A DNA stretch of 64,000 nt, from NCBI GenBank assembly GCA_020053735.1, contig JAGVMP010000011.1, forward strand, positions 310,001 through 374,000, written 5' to 3'. The notes below the pieces were generated by a model. That model did no database searches and had not been told where the DNA came from. It saw nothing but the letters and a program-made list of their open reading frames with translations. This DNA comes from Pseudomonadota bacterium. GTDB taxonomy: Bacteria > Pseudomonadota > Gammaproteobacteria > Burkholderiales > Methylophilaceae. This document shows, in pieces, positions 17,286 through 26,338 of the stretch. A program made the translations under genes and the position numbers. Position 1 is the first letter of the stretch. Every line of letters starts with the position of its first letter.

Positions 17286-18269
17286 ATGGCAGATGCTGTA
17301 ACAAATCTATATCCAGAATGCACGCAATATCGCGATGAAATGTTAAAAGTTTCACCATTGCACCATCTATATTATGAAGAATGTGGTAATTCCAGCGGCA
17401 TACCTGTCGTTTTTTTACATGGTGGACCAGGTAGCGGTTGCAACTCCACGCAACGACGTTTTTTTGACCCTGCACATTACCGCATTATCCTGCTCGACCA
17501 GCGCGGTTGCGGGCGTAGCACACCACAAGGTGAGGTGCGCGAGAACACTACTAACGACTTAGTCAATGATATAGAAACAATACGGCATCATTTAGGCATC
17601 GCTAGATGGCACGTGTTTGGCGGCTCTTGGGGCAGCACCTTAGCCCTCGCATATGCACTTAAGCATACCGGGCATGTCATATCACTTACATTACGCGGTA
17701 TATTTTTAAGTCGTCAAAGTGAATTGCACTGGTTTTTAAGTGAGGTCAAAAACTTTCACCCCGAGTCATGGTACAAGTTATGTGAATACTTACCTATGGA
17801 TAAAAGGCATGATATGTTCGCTGCTTTTGAAGCACTGGTGTTTTGTGATGATAAAGCCATCAGCATCCCCGCCGCGGGCGCATGGAACGCATATGAAAGC
17901 AATATGATGTCGCTGTTGCCGAGAGAAAATAATACTAATACTGCAAGCAAAACACCCTCTGAAAATATTACAGATGGTGAAGTGGAGTTGGCGAGAGCAC
18001 GCGTGCAGATCCATTATATAAAGCACATGTGTTTTGTAGGCGAGCGCGATTTACTCCTAGAGGCCTCACAACAACTTTCCCACATTCCCACCACCATTGT
18101 GCAAGGGCGTTATGATATGGTCTGCCCCCCGATTAGTGCTTGGCAGTTAGCGCAAGTGATGCCTCACGCCAAATTTATAATGGTGGCAGACGCTGGGCAT
18201 TCAGCCATGGAGGCAGGCATTACCAGCGCCTTAGTCGATGCGACAGATCATTACAGATCACTCAAATAA
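17286..18269 (+). CDS. pip: Proline iminopeptidase (alpha/beta hydrolase)
   Basis: 327 residues. Releases N-terminal proline from peptides in the cytoplasm. The oxyanion motif HGGPGSGCN is at residues ~45-53 and DQRGCGRSTP follows. The catalytic triad is Ser in GGSWGSTL (~residue 113), Asp in QGRYDMVCPP and His in DAGHSAME. Length and motifs match the S33 family throughout. It is divergent from xoxF and closely followed (19 bases) by the YihY gene. Confidence 0.93.
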   Translation: MADAVTNLYPECTQYRDEMLKVSPLHHLYYEECGNSSGIPVVFLHGGPGSGCNSTQRRFFDPAHYRIILLDQRGCGRSTPQGEVRENTTNDLVNDIETIRHHLGIARWHVFGGSWGSTLALAYALKHTGHVISLTLRGIFLSRQSELHWFLSEVKNFHPESWYKLCEYLPMDKRHDMFAAFEALVFCDDKAISIPAAGAWNAYESNMMSLLPRENNTNTASKTPSENITDGEVELARARVQIHYIKHMCFVGERDLLLEASQQLSHIPTTIVQGRYDMVCPPISAWQLAQVMPHAKFIMVADAGHSAMEAGITSALVDATDHYRSLK

Positions 18270-18288
18270 TTGTTGAAATATTAATACT

Positions 18289-19578
18289 GTGCACTTCATC
18301 AACCCAGACAAAATTAATAAACTGAAAAATTTAGTGCAGCACCCTGCGCTTAGCAAGCCGCTCCATGCCTATGCTAAGCAAGAATATGCGACGCCCTTGT
18401 TTGTGTTGCGAGAAACGATTGCAGGTTTTCTACGCCACAATGTGTTTGGCATGTCGGCATCTTTATCTTTTTATGCGCTGTTTGCTTTAATACCACTGAT
18501 TTTGCTGATTTTCTTTTTGCTCAGCCAGTTTGTATTTTCATCTGATTACGCAATTGTAAAATTAGCGATTCTCACTGGCAACTTGGTGCCCGATTTCAGT
18601 AATAAAATTATGGTGGAAGTCTACAGCGCTTCGCAAGCTAAAGCCGCCTGGGGAGCGCTGGGTTTATTTGTATTGCTATGGACAATTACACCACTAGCCA
18701 GTGCCATGCGCTCTGCTTTTTACACCATCGCCACTATGGTAGAGACGCCGTCTTATTTTAAACGCAAATTTAAAGATGTAGTTTCAGTGCTGGGCATTTT
18801 ATTACTGTTCTTCTTGTTTACTTCGGCTGGCTTTATCATTGAGCAAGCTGTGCGTTTTTTGGCCACGCACTTTCCTGCCACACAACTCAACATGGTGGCA
18901 TCTCTAGGGACGGTACTACTGACTACGCTGTTAATTGTGATTTTTTACAAAGTGTTTTTTCCGCTACGCGTCGCTTTCGATCACCTTATATTAGGCGCAT
19001 GTTTAACCGCCTTACTTTGGCTAGCCATGCGGCCTGCATTTGGTTTATTTTTATCGATTAACCAAAACTATGGTGCCGTGTTTGGTAGCATGAAAGCCAT
19101 GTTCGTATCCATTACTTGGTTGTATTTAAACTTTGCTGTATTTTTGTTGGGCACAGAACTGATCAGCACTTTGCGCAAAAAAGATGTTCTGCTATTAAAG
19201 GGCCTGTTTGGCAATGCGCCAAACAAAGCCAATTATATCGAGGCACTGATGACCCGCTATGGTTTAACCCTAAAGCAAAATGAGTATATTTTTGAGCGCG
19301 GCAACACCGAGCGCAATCTATATTATTTGGCGGAAGGCAAAGTCAGCCTAACCAGCAATGGCAGTTCTGTGCGAGAACTTAACGTTGGTGATTATTTTGG
19401 TGAATTGGCAATGCTGACCAATCAGCCGACAAGATTTGATGCGGTTGTCAGCTCAGATGAGGCGCGCATTATCGTGATTTACGCAGAAAACATCGACACC
19501 ATGCTGGCAGATGACCCTAAAATAGCCATGCAGTTGTTAAGGCAAATGGCAGGCAGGCTACAAACTAGCTTTACTTAA
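18289..19578 (+). CDS. YihY/BrkB membrane protein fused to a cyclic-nucleotide-binding domain
   Basis: 429 residues from a GTG. The N-terminal ~290 residues are a YihY/UPF0761 protein with six or so membrane helices (MSASLSFYALFALIPLILLI, the conserved SFYALFALIPL segment). Residues ~310-429 form a cNMP-binding fold: FERGNTERNLYYLAEGKVSL, LNVGDYFGELAMLTNQPTRF, ending in a helical AMQLLRQMAGRL. The GELA phosphate-binding cassette is present, but the residue that usually contacts the phosphate (Arg in RSA) is replaced by TRF, so ligand binding is uncertain. The domain pair suggests regulation of the membrane part by a small ligand. Confidence 0.88.
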   Translation: MHFINPDKINKLKNLVQHPALSKPLHAYAKQEYATPLFVLRETIAGFLRHNVFGMSASLSFYALFALIPLILLIFFLLSQFVFSSDYAIVKLAILTGNLVPDFSNKIMVEVYSASQAKAAWGALGLFVLLWTITPLASAMRSAFYTIATMVETPSYFKRKFKDVVSVLGILLLFFLFTSAGFIIEQAVRFLATHFPATQLNMVASLGTVLLTTLLIVIFYKVFFPLRVAFDHLILGACLTALLWLAMRPAFGLFLSINQNYGAVFGSMKAMFVSITWLYLNFAVFLLGTELISTLRKKDVLLLKGLFGNAPNKANYIEALMTRYGLTLKQNEYIFERGNTERNLYYLAEGKVSLTSNGSSVRELNVGDYFGELAMLTNQPTRFDAVVSSDEARIIVIYAENIDTMLADDPKIAMQLLRQMAGRLQTSFT

Positions 19579-19614
19579 TTGCATAAGTTTAATTCCTTAA
19601 GATAGTTATCAAAC

Positions 19615-21126
19615 ATGGCAACTTCATCACCTTCCCCGCAACAAATACAAGACTTAATTCAGCTACTTAATGATGGCCAGCTCGCACAGAGCGAAACTTT
19701 GGCCAAAAATTTAATTGCCAGACACCCAAACGTTTTTATTTTGCACCATGTGCTGAGCTTAAGTTTAGATGGCCAGCACAAATATGCCGAAGCCGTCGCC
19801 AGCTACCAACATGCGCTTAAACTTCAAGCCAATAACCCTGATTTGTGGTTTAACTGCGGCATCGCACTCACTCAACTGAATAGACTAGATGAGGCGGCAA
19901 ATGCTTACCAACAGGCCATTAAAATTCAACCCAATTTTTTTGAGGCGCATGGCAATTTAGGCACTATTTTACAGCGTCAAGGCAAATTGGATGAGGCCAT
20001 TAAAAGTTATCAAGCTGGTCTAAAAATTAATCCGCAGGACGCGCGCGGATACTTTAATTTAGGAACCGTGTTACGCGATAAAGGGGAGTTACAAGCTGCG
20101 GTTGACGCCTACCAAAAAGCGATTCAATTGTTCCCCAATTACACCGATGCGCATAACAATTTGGGCGAAACATTGCGCGACCAAGGCGATATGCCAGCTG
20201 CAGTAAAATGCTACCAAGCGGCCTTGACGCTTAACCCAAACCATCCTAATGCCAACTACAACATGGCTGAATTTTTGTATCTGGCTAAAAAATATGAGGA
20301 TGCGATTGATTATTTTGAGCGCTCTCAGTTGGATGATTGGCAAGCGCGTAAATTGTATAGCCAATATAAAGCCTTTAAATTCGATGCCTTCAAAGCCAAT
20401 AGGGATGCGCTTACTGGCGGCATGCCAAACACCTCGCCTTTTATTGCCACACTTTCTACGCATTTTAGTATTAACTCAAACACGCCAGACCCTTACAATT
20501 TTTGCAAAAATGGGCTGGATTTTGTTTATCAAAATAAAATTTTAGAGGCAGATGGTGAGTTGATAAATGAATTGCTGAATGACATTAACACGGCAGATAT
20601 TGCGGAGCGTAAACAAGGCAGGCTGACTAATGGCCAGCAATCGGCAGGCAATTTGTTTAAGCGGCCAGAAGCTTCTTTTCGTGTGCTTGCCGAGCTGATT
20701 AAACAAGAGTTTTTGCGTTACAAAAACAAATTTTCAACCGCAGATTGCGAATTGATTTTATCTTTTCCCGCCGAGTTGGAATTTACCAGTTCATGGTATG
20801 TAAAAATGCAACAAGGCGGGCACTTGAGTGCGCATATTCACGAAATTGGCTGGATAAGTGGCGCGGTGTACTTGGCTATGCCGCCAGAAAATGGCCTTGA
20901 AGGCGCATTTGAATATGGCACGCATGGTGACGAATATCCAATACTACCGCCAAAAACGACTGCGGACTTTCCTGCCGCGCATATCATGCCGAAGGTGGGG
21001 GATATTGTGTTATTTCCGTCTTCATTATTTCATCGCACGATTCCTTTTAGTTCTAATCAAGCTCGCATTTGTATTGCTTTTGACCTCAAGCCAGCGGTTG
21101 ATGTGTCGCAAAAAAATAGTTATTAG
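19615..21126 (+). CDS. TPR protein with C-terminal putative 2OG-Fe(II) oxygenase domain
   Basis: 503 residues. About six tetratricopeptide repeats fill residues ~10-250 (units such as PDLWFNCGIALTQLNRLDEA and DARGYFNLGTVLRDKGELQA). The C-terminal ~200 residues match the putative 2-oxoglutarate/Fe(II) oxygenase family often appended to TPRs: HLSAHIHEIGWISGAVYLAM, PKVGDIVLFPSSLFHRTIPF and ARICIAFDLKP. The His pair in HIHE and His in LFHRTIPF are the likely iron ligands and Arg in ARICIAF the 2OG contact. The substrate is unknown. It starts at ATG 19615, 37 bases after the YihY gene. Confidence 0.82.
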   Translation: MATSSPSPQQIQDLIQLLNDGQLAQSETLAKNLIARHPNVFILHHVLSLSLDGQHKYAEAVASYQHALKLQANNPDLWFNCGIALTQLNRLDEAANAYQQAIKIQPNFFEAHGNLGTILQRQGKLDEAIKSYQAGLKINPQDARGYFNLGTVLRDKGELQAAVDAYQKAIQLFPNYTDAHNNLGETLRDQGDMPAAVKCYQAALTLNPNHPNANYNMAEFLYLAKKYEDAIDYFERSQLDDWQARKLYSQYKAFKFDAFKANRDALTGGMPNTSPFIATLSTHFSINSNTPDPYNFCKNGLDFVYQNKILEADGELINELLNDINTADIAERKQGRLTNGQQSAGNLFKRPEASFRVLAELIKQEFLRYKNKFSTADCELILSFPAELEFTSSWYVKMQQGGHLSAHIHEIGWISGAVYLAMPPENGLEGAFEYGTHGDEYPILPPKTTADFPAAHIMPKVGDIVLFPSSLFHRTIPFSSNQARICIAFDLKPAVDVSQKNSY

Positions 21127-21401
21127 TTTATGCATTAAATATGTCAAAATATTACACTTAGTTGACGAAATTCGTCTGCGGCTTTCAATATTAACAACAA
21201 GAACGTTCAACTAAGAAATAAGCTTTAACAGTTTTAAGGTGTTATTAAAATTACTTAGTTATTGATTTTAATCAGAATTTAATACTAGTCGCTTCTTATT
21301 TCTTTGTCTCGTATTTTTCTGCTTAATTGGCTTAAAAATTGCTTAAATTTTATACAAATAATAACTGTAAGCCCCAACATGCTTACCCACAGGATATGTG
21401 C

Positions 21402-22472
21402 ATGACCAATGTAGAGCTATTTGATAACTGTTGCGTACTGAATATTGATGACCAATCAACCAGCCGTGCCATATTGACGCAAATCATCAAAAACATTAAC
21501 CCTAACATAAGGGTTATCGAAAAGAACAATCCAGAAGACGCATTGGAGTGGGCATCACAAAACTCAGCAGATTTAGTTTTGATTGATTATTTGATGCCTG
21601 AAATGAATGGCGTTGATTTTGTGCGCTTGTTAAAAAATTTGCCGAATTATAAAGCCGTGCCAGTGATTATGATCACCATTAGAAAAGATGCGGAAACGCG
21701 CTATGCCGCCCTAGATGCTGGCGTAACAGACTTTATTAGCAAACCTGTCGATGTACATGAATGCACGGCGCGTTGTAAAAACCTGCTCACCATGCACCAA
21801 CAACACATCGCCTTAGAAAACAGAAGTCTCTTGCTTGAAAACTTGGTCAATGCAGCAACTGCAGAAATCAAATCAAGGGAAAAAGAAACCTTAATGCGCT
21901 TAGCGCGTGCAGGTGAATATAAAGATTTTGACACTGCCATGCATTTGCAGCGTATGTCTTTATACAGCAGAGCTCTTGCCGAAGAGATTGGCTTAAGTGA
22001 AGAGGAAGTAGAGATTATTGAGCTGGCATCTCCTTTGCATGACATCGGGAAAATTGGTATTCCCGATAGCATTTTGCTTAAAAAGGGCTCACTCGACGCT
22101 GAGGAATGGGCAAAAATGCGCAAACACCCGCTGATTGGCTATGAAATTCTACAAGATAGTCCATCAAAGTATTTACAAAAGGGTAGCGAGATTGCTTTGG
22201 CGCACCATGAACGTTTTGATGGTACTGGTTACCCTTACTCACTTAAGGGTGCCGACATTCCTTTATCTGCACGCATTGTGGCTATTGCTGATGTATTTGA
22301 TGCGCTTACCAGCGTACGCCCATACAAAGAAGCTTGGAGTATTGATAAAGCACTGGAATATGTGAGCACTGAAAGTGGTAAGCATTTTGACCCAGATTTA
22401 GTCACCGCTATGCTGTCAATACGTACATTGTTGGAAAAAATTCATGCTGAGCATTCAGCTGATACACACTAA
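21402..22472 (+). CDS. rpfG: RpfG-like response regulator: receiver plus HD-GYP c-di-GMP phosphodiesterase
   Basis: 356 residues from the ATG at 21402, which has AGGA seven bases upstream; the longer TTG form from 21339 is unlikely. A receiver domain (VLNIDDQSTSR, phosphoacceptor Asp in LVLIDYLMPEMNG, Lys in FISKPVD) is followed by an HD-GYP domain (SPLHDIGKIGIPDSILLKKG, HHERFDGTGYP, RIVAIADVFDALTSVRPYKE). In Xanthomonas RpfG degrades c-di-GMP when RpfC senses DSF. The adjacent rpfC- and rpfF-like genes justify the name. It is likely the first gene of rpfG-receiver-rpfC. Confidence 0.93.
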   Translation: MTNVELFDNCCVLNIDDQSTSRAILTQIIKNINPNIRVIEKNNPEDALEWASQNSADLVLIDYLMPEMNGVDFVRLLKNLPNYKAVPVIMITIRKDAETRYAALDAGVTDFISKPVDVHECTARCKNLLTMHQQHIALENRSLLLENLVNAATAEIKSREKETLMRLARAGEYKDFDTAMHLQRMSLYSRALAEEIGLSEEEVEIIELASPLHDIGKIGIPDSILLKKGSLDAEEWAKMRKHPLIGYEILQDSPSKYLQKGSEIALAHHERFDGTGYPYSLKGADIPLSARIVAIADVFDALTSVRPYKEAWSIDKALEYVSTESGKHFDPDLVTAMLSIRTLLEKIHAEHSADTH

Positions 22473-22478
22473 TCTACA

Positions 22479-22925
22479 ATGATGCCCAAAATAAGCCACA
22501 TTAGAAGTGCAACAAAATTTAGGCAAACCGTATTGCTAATTGACGACCAGCCAACGGTGCTGGATATCCATGCAGCTATTATTAAATCGTTAAATATGGA
22601 TTTGAAAATTGTCACCATGACTGACCCAGTTGAGGCATTGGCTTGGCTTGAGAATAAGCAGGTGGATTTAATTATTACTGATTTCCGCATGCACCAAATG
22701 AACGGCATGCAATTTGTGCAGGCGCTTAAAAATACTGATAATGTGCTGACACACAATATTGTCGTAGTGACTGTATTAAAAGATCAAACAACGCATCAAG
22801 AGCTGATTTCAGCAGGTGCATCTGCTTGCTTAACCAAACCCGTACAAACACAAGAGCTAGCAAAAATTGCTAAAACCCTGCTCGAGCAGAGTAAGGTTTA
22901 TTATGGCTTAGGTTTAATTAGCTAG
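22479..22925 (+). CDS. Stand-alone response-regulator receiver protein
   Basis: 148 residues. A lone CheY-like domain: VLLIDDQPTVLD (acidic pocket), phosphoacceptor Asp in LIITDFRMHQMNG, Thr in VVVTVLKD and Lys in CLTKP. Its sequence resembles the receiver of the preceding RpfG-like protein (IDDQ start, MNG after the Asp), so it may be a duplicate that lost its output domain. It lies six bases after rpfG and eight before rpfC. A role as phosphate sink or adaptor for RpfC is inferred. Confidence 0.9.
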   Translation: MMPKISHIRSATKFRQTVLLIDDQPTVLDIHAAIIKSLNMDLKIVTMTDPVEALAWLENKQVDLIITDFRMHQMNGMQFVQALKNTDNVLTHNIVVVTVLKDQTTHQELISAGASACLTKPVQTQELAKIAKTLLEQSKVYYGLGLIS

Positions 22926-22932
22926 ACTGAAT

Positions 22933-25152
22933 ATGCTCAGCACCCTTAAAAAATGGTATAAAAATGCAGCTAGTCATTGCGATCCGCTTGAACTTGAGCA
23001 GGGGGCCACAAGGCTAGCAATTGGTACTTTTTTTACACTTTATCTGCTGATATCTTTCGCTAGAAATGAAAATATCAGTCACGGTGAACTCATTGGTTTT
23101 TACTGCCTAGTTGTTTTCGAGCTATGTGCCGTTATCCTGTTTTACGTGATTAGCCAAGCGAATGGCCCATCTCGAAACAGACGATTATTAGGAAATTGGC
23201 TAGACGTTGTTGGTACAACCGTGTTTTTATCACTTGCAGGCGATATTGCCGTTGTATTAATTGGTGTTTACTTATGGGTAACCTTTGGCAATGGCTTCCG
23301 ATTTGGTAAGAAGTATTTATACCACTCACAAGCGATTAGCATTTTGGGCTTTGTAATTGCCACTCAAGTCAACCCATTTTGGGCACAACACCAGCCTATT
23401 ATTATTGGTTTTTTCTTAATGCTAATAGCACTGCCATTATATGTAGCTAAACTCATTGAAAGAATGAATGAAGCGCGTGAAAAAGCAGAAATAGAGAGTA
23501 TCAAGGCAGCGCAAGCAAGTCTTGCAAAAACACAGTTTGTCGCCAACATGAGCCATGAGATTCGCACTCCACTCAATGGCATCATTGGTATTGGTACTTT
23601 GTTTAAAACTACCCCACTCAATGCAGACCAAAAAGATTTACTCAAAACACTTGAGAGCTCGTCTAAATTATTACTTTCCCTTTTAAACAATGTACTAGAT
23701 TTTACTAAAATTGAAGAGCGTAAATTTATTATTGAAAATATCCCCTTCTCGCCAGAAGAAGCTGTCAACGATTCACTAGAAATTTTCCGCTCGCACGCTA
23801 GTAGCAAAAATATTCAGTTAGGCGCGAGCTTCTCTAATGCACTGGGCACTCTTAAAGGAGATGCTGTTGTACTGCGTCAAGTATTGGCTAACCTGCTGGG
23901 TAACGCAATTAAGTTTACAGAAAAAGGTAGCGTCACTATTTCTGCAACATTACTAGAAGAAGATAACGAAAAATCTATAGTTCGATTTGAAGTAGCAGAT
24001 ACTGGCATTGGTATTGCGGCAGATAAACAACACAAAATTTTTGAAAGCTTTACTCAGGCTGACTCATCCACCACTAGAAAATTTGGCGGTAGTGGTTTGG
24101 GGCTTACCATTGCCAAACACATGATAGAAGAAATGGGCGGCACATTACATTTTCAAAGCACTGAGGGTGTGGGTAGCCGCTTTTGGTTTGAGCTTAGCCT
24201 CGAAAAAATACGTACAGATAAACTGAATTTAGAAAAAACGAATGCTGGACAGCCTTATGATGCAAATGCATCTACTAATATAGCGCCTTTAGTTAATAGA
24301 CCCTCAACCAGTCAAGCACTTAATATTTTGGTTTGCGAAGATGAAAGTACAAATCAAAAAATCATCACACGTTTACTTGCATTGCCAGGCCACAAAGTTG
24401 AAATGGTGATTAACGGTGACGAAATGCTAGACGCGTTAGAGCAAAGAAAATTTGACCTTGTGATTACAGATTTGAATATGGCTGGCATGAGTGGTATTGA
24501 TGCTTTAAAACTATATCGATTTACCCAACCCAACGACAACATGACGCGCTTTATCCTATTTACTGCAGATGCTACTGTGTCGGCCAGGGAAGCCGCTAAC
24601 GACGCAGGGTTTGACGCATTCTTAACAAAGCCCATTGATGCAGCCACTTTGTTTAGCACCATTGAACGCATCCTTAATTTAGCCCCAAACACGGCAGCAC
24701 AATGGATGGATAACGCCTTAAATAATCCTACAAATACTGCACCAGTTCTCGAAGCGGATACTACTCAGCTAGATGCCGACACACTAAAAGAGCTTGAGAA
24801 AATTGGTGCTGGCGACGAGTTATTTATGCATCGTTTGTTAAGAAACTATTTAGCAGATTCTATGAAATTGATATACAAAATAGAAGCCGCAGCTAAGCAA
24901 AAGCACTATGGTGAGCTATATGATTATTGTCATGCGCTTAAAGGCAACAGCTTAAGTGTAGGCGCAATCCAAGTGGCCGCTACTACGGAGGCAATTGGCA
25001 AATTGAATGCAAGCATCACCTCCACTGCTTCTCAAGAGATGCTTGCTAATTTAAATAGCGATTTTTATAACCTCACGCTTGCAGTTGAAAGTTATTTAAC
25101 ACAGCCACATAAGCAGCGTCAATTGTCGCCAGTACCAAGCAAAAAATATTAA
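22933..25152 (+). CDS. rpfC: RpfC-like hybrid sensor histidine kinase (HK-receiver-HPt), DSF sensor
   Basis: 739 residues. About five to six N-terminal membrane helices (residues ~30-185) of the RpfC input type (RLAIGTFFTLYLLISF, GVYLWVTFGNGFRFG) are followed by HisKA (His208 in MSHEIRTPLNG), HATPase (LLGNAIKFTEKG, FGGSGLGLTIAK), a receiver (Asp513 in VITDLNMAGMSG) and a C-terminal HPt domain (His667 in YCHALKGNS). This order is that of Xanthomonas RpfC, which senses cis-2-unsaturated fatty acids and controls RpfG. The gene meets rpfF tail to tail, sharing four bases. Confidence 0.93.
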   Translation: MLSTLKKWYKNAASHCDPLELEQGATRLAIGTFFTLYLLISFARNENISHGELIGFYCLVVFELCAVILFYVISQANGPSRNRRLLGNWLDVVGTTVFLSLAGDIAVVLIGVYLWVTFGNGFRFGKKYLYHSQAISILGFVIATQVNPFWAQHQPIIIGFFLMLIALPLYVAKLIERMNEAREKAEIESIKAAQASLAKTQFVANMSHEIRTPLNGIIGIGTLFKTTPLNADQKDLLKTLESSSKLLLSLLNNVLDFTKIEERKFIIENIPFSPEEAVNDSLEIFRSHASSKNIQLGASFSNALGTLKGDAVVLRQVLANLLGNAIKFTEKGSVTISATLLEEDNEKSIVRFEVADTGIGIAADKQHKIFESFTQADSSTTRKFGGSGLGLTIAKHMIEEMGGTLHFQSTEGVGSRFWFELSLEKIRTDKLNLEKTNAGQPYDANASTNIAPLVNRPSTSQALNILVCEDESTNQKIITRLLALPGHKVEMVINGDEMLDALEQRKFDLVITDLNMAGMSGIDALKLYRFTQPNDNMTRFILFTADATVSAREAANDAGFDAFLTKPIDAATLFSTIERILNLAPNTAAQWMDNALNNPTNTAPVLEADTTQLDADTLKELEKIGAGDELFMHRLLRNYLADSMKLIYKIEAAAKQKHYGELYDYCHALKGNSLSVGAIQVAATTEAIGKLNASITSTASQEMLANLNSDFYNLTLAVESYLTQPHKQRQLSPVPSKKY

Positions 25153-26048
25153 GCTGTTTGTCGCACGTCAATATGTGTAACGTCTGTGCCAACCTTACTA
25201 TTTTGCGCACGCACCAAGCGCTCCATCACTTTTAAATTCCGTTCATCTAAACGCAGTGCGGCATCTACCCATATTTCTGTAATGTCATACAGCTCTTCAA
25301 GCGTAAGCGGATCTACACGTTGTTTAGCACGGTTAATCGCTTGAAATGAATTAAGCGAGCGATGATTTTTTTTAATCCAATTGTTTAGTGCGTACTGGCC
25401 TTGTCCATCTTCTGCCAAAACATCTACGACACCCATTTGATATAGCTCTTCGCCCGTATAAATTTTGCCAGAACGCACCATCTTTTCAGCTGCTTGCATG
25501 CCAATTTTACGAGACAAGAAGCTTAACGCCCCCATACCTGGGAATAGATTAAACAACACTTCCGGTAAACCCATCACGGCACTTTTTTCAGCCACCATAA
25601 TATGTGCAGCTAGTGCAGCTTCAAAACCACCGCCCATTGCCTGACCCTGTACCAATGAAATTGTGGTTACTGGCGCCTGCATGTTATAAAAAGTCCATAC
25701 GTTGTTAACGCATAGCTTGGCGTAGCTGAATAAATGGTCACGTGCTTTAGATCGAATTAACTCTCCAAATACAGATAAGTCCCCACCCAGATTAAATATG
25801 CCAGGCACATCTGAAGCCAGCACTAAATAATTGGCTTGATTTAATTTACCGTTAACAAATACTTCACCATGCATCGTCTCTAAGTTAGATTGGCTTTGAT
25901 AGAGCTCTGACATGCAAATTTTATTAAAACATGGTCGAGGTTCAGGATTCATATAATAATTCATGACCCCAAATTCCTCCTCAAAATGAGTTCTTACTTG
26001 AGTTAAAGTACTATTGTTTGCAAGTTGAAAATCTACGATTTTATTCAT
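25149..26048 (-). CDS. rpfF: DSF synthase RpfF (crotonase superfamily)
   Basis: 299 residues. Makes cis-2-unsaturated fatty-acid signals from acyl-ACP by dehydration and thioester cleavage. The crotonase core is present with the two catalytic glutamates at the RpfF positions: Glu143 in MGGGFEAAL and Glu163 in GLPEVLFNLFPGMGA, 20 residues apart as in the characterised Xanthomonas enzyme (Glu141/Glu161). An N-terminal extension (HFEEEFGVMNYYMNPEPRP) is also RpfF-like. It converges on rpfC, as in xanthomonads, and is divergent from a FadL-family channel. Confidence 0.94.
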   Translation of the reverse strand: MNKIVDFQLANNSTLTQVRTHFEEEFGVMNYYMNPEPRPCFNKICMSELYQSQSNLETMHGEVFVNGKLNQANYLVLASDVPGIFNLGGDLSVFGELIRSKARDHLFSYAKLCVNNVWTFYNMQAPVTTISLVQGQAMGGGFEAALAAHIMVAEKSAVMGLPEVLFNLFPGMGALSFLSRKIGMQAAEKMVRSGKIYTGEELYQMGVVDVLAEDGQGQYALNNWIKKNHRSLNSFQAINRAKQRVDPLTLEELYDITEIWVDAALRLDERNLKVMERLVRAQNSKVGTDVTHIDVRQTA

Positions 26049-26338
26049 GAGTGGCCCCTAGTTAATTTACAACTATTTCTTTATAACTATTTTTAGTATT
26101 TTTTTATATTGATATAGTTGTATATGATATAGATACTTACGCCTAAAACTATAGGCTTAAAAATTTACTACCTCAACAAAAATAATTTTGAATAAAAACT
26201 TTTTTTGGGTTAGATTATTGTAATACAACAATAAACTTAAAGAATTTTGTGAATAAATTACTGCATAAAATAGAAGTATCTTGTTGATATTAAAATGATT
26301 TTAATTAAAAATAAAATTAACCTCAGGGAGCTTCTGTA
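26049..26338. other. rpfF-fadL divergent intergenic region
   Basis: 290 very AT-rich bases with no coding region. It must carry promoters for rpfF and the FadL gene. A short inverted repeat GCCTA/TAGGC is visible around 26141-26156, and an AGGGAG ribosome site precedes the FadL start. No convincing -35/-10 pair was picked by eye. Confidence 0.5.
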
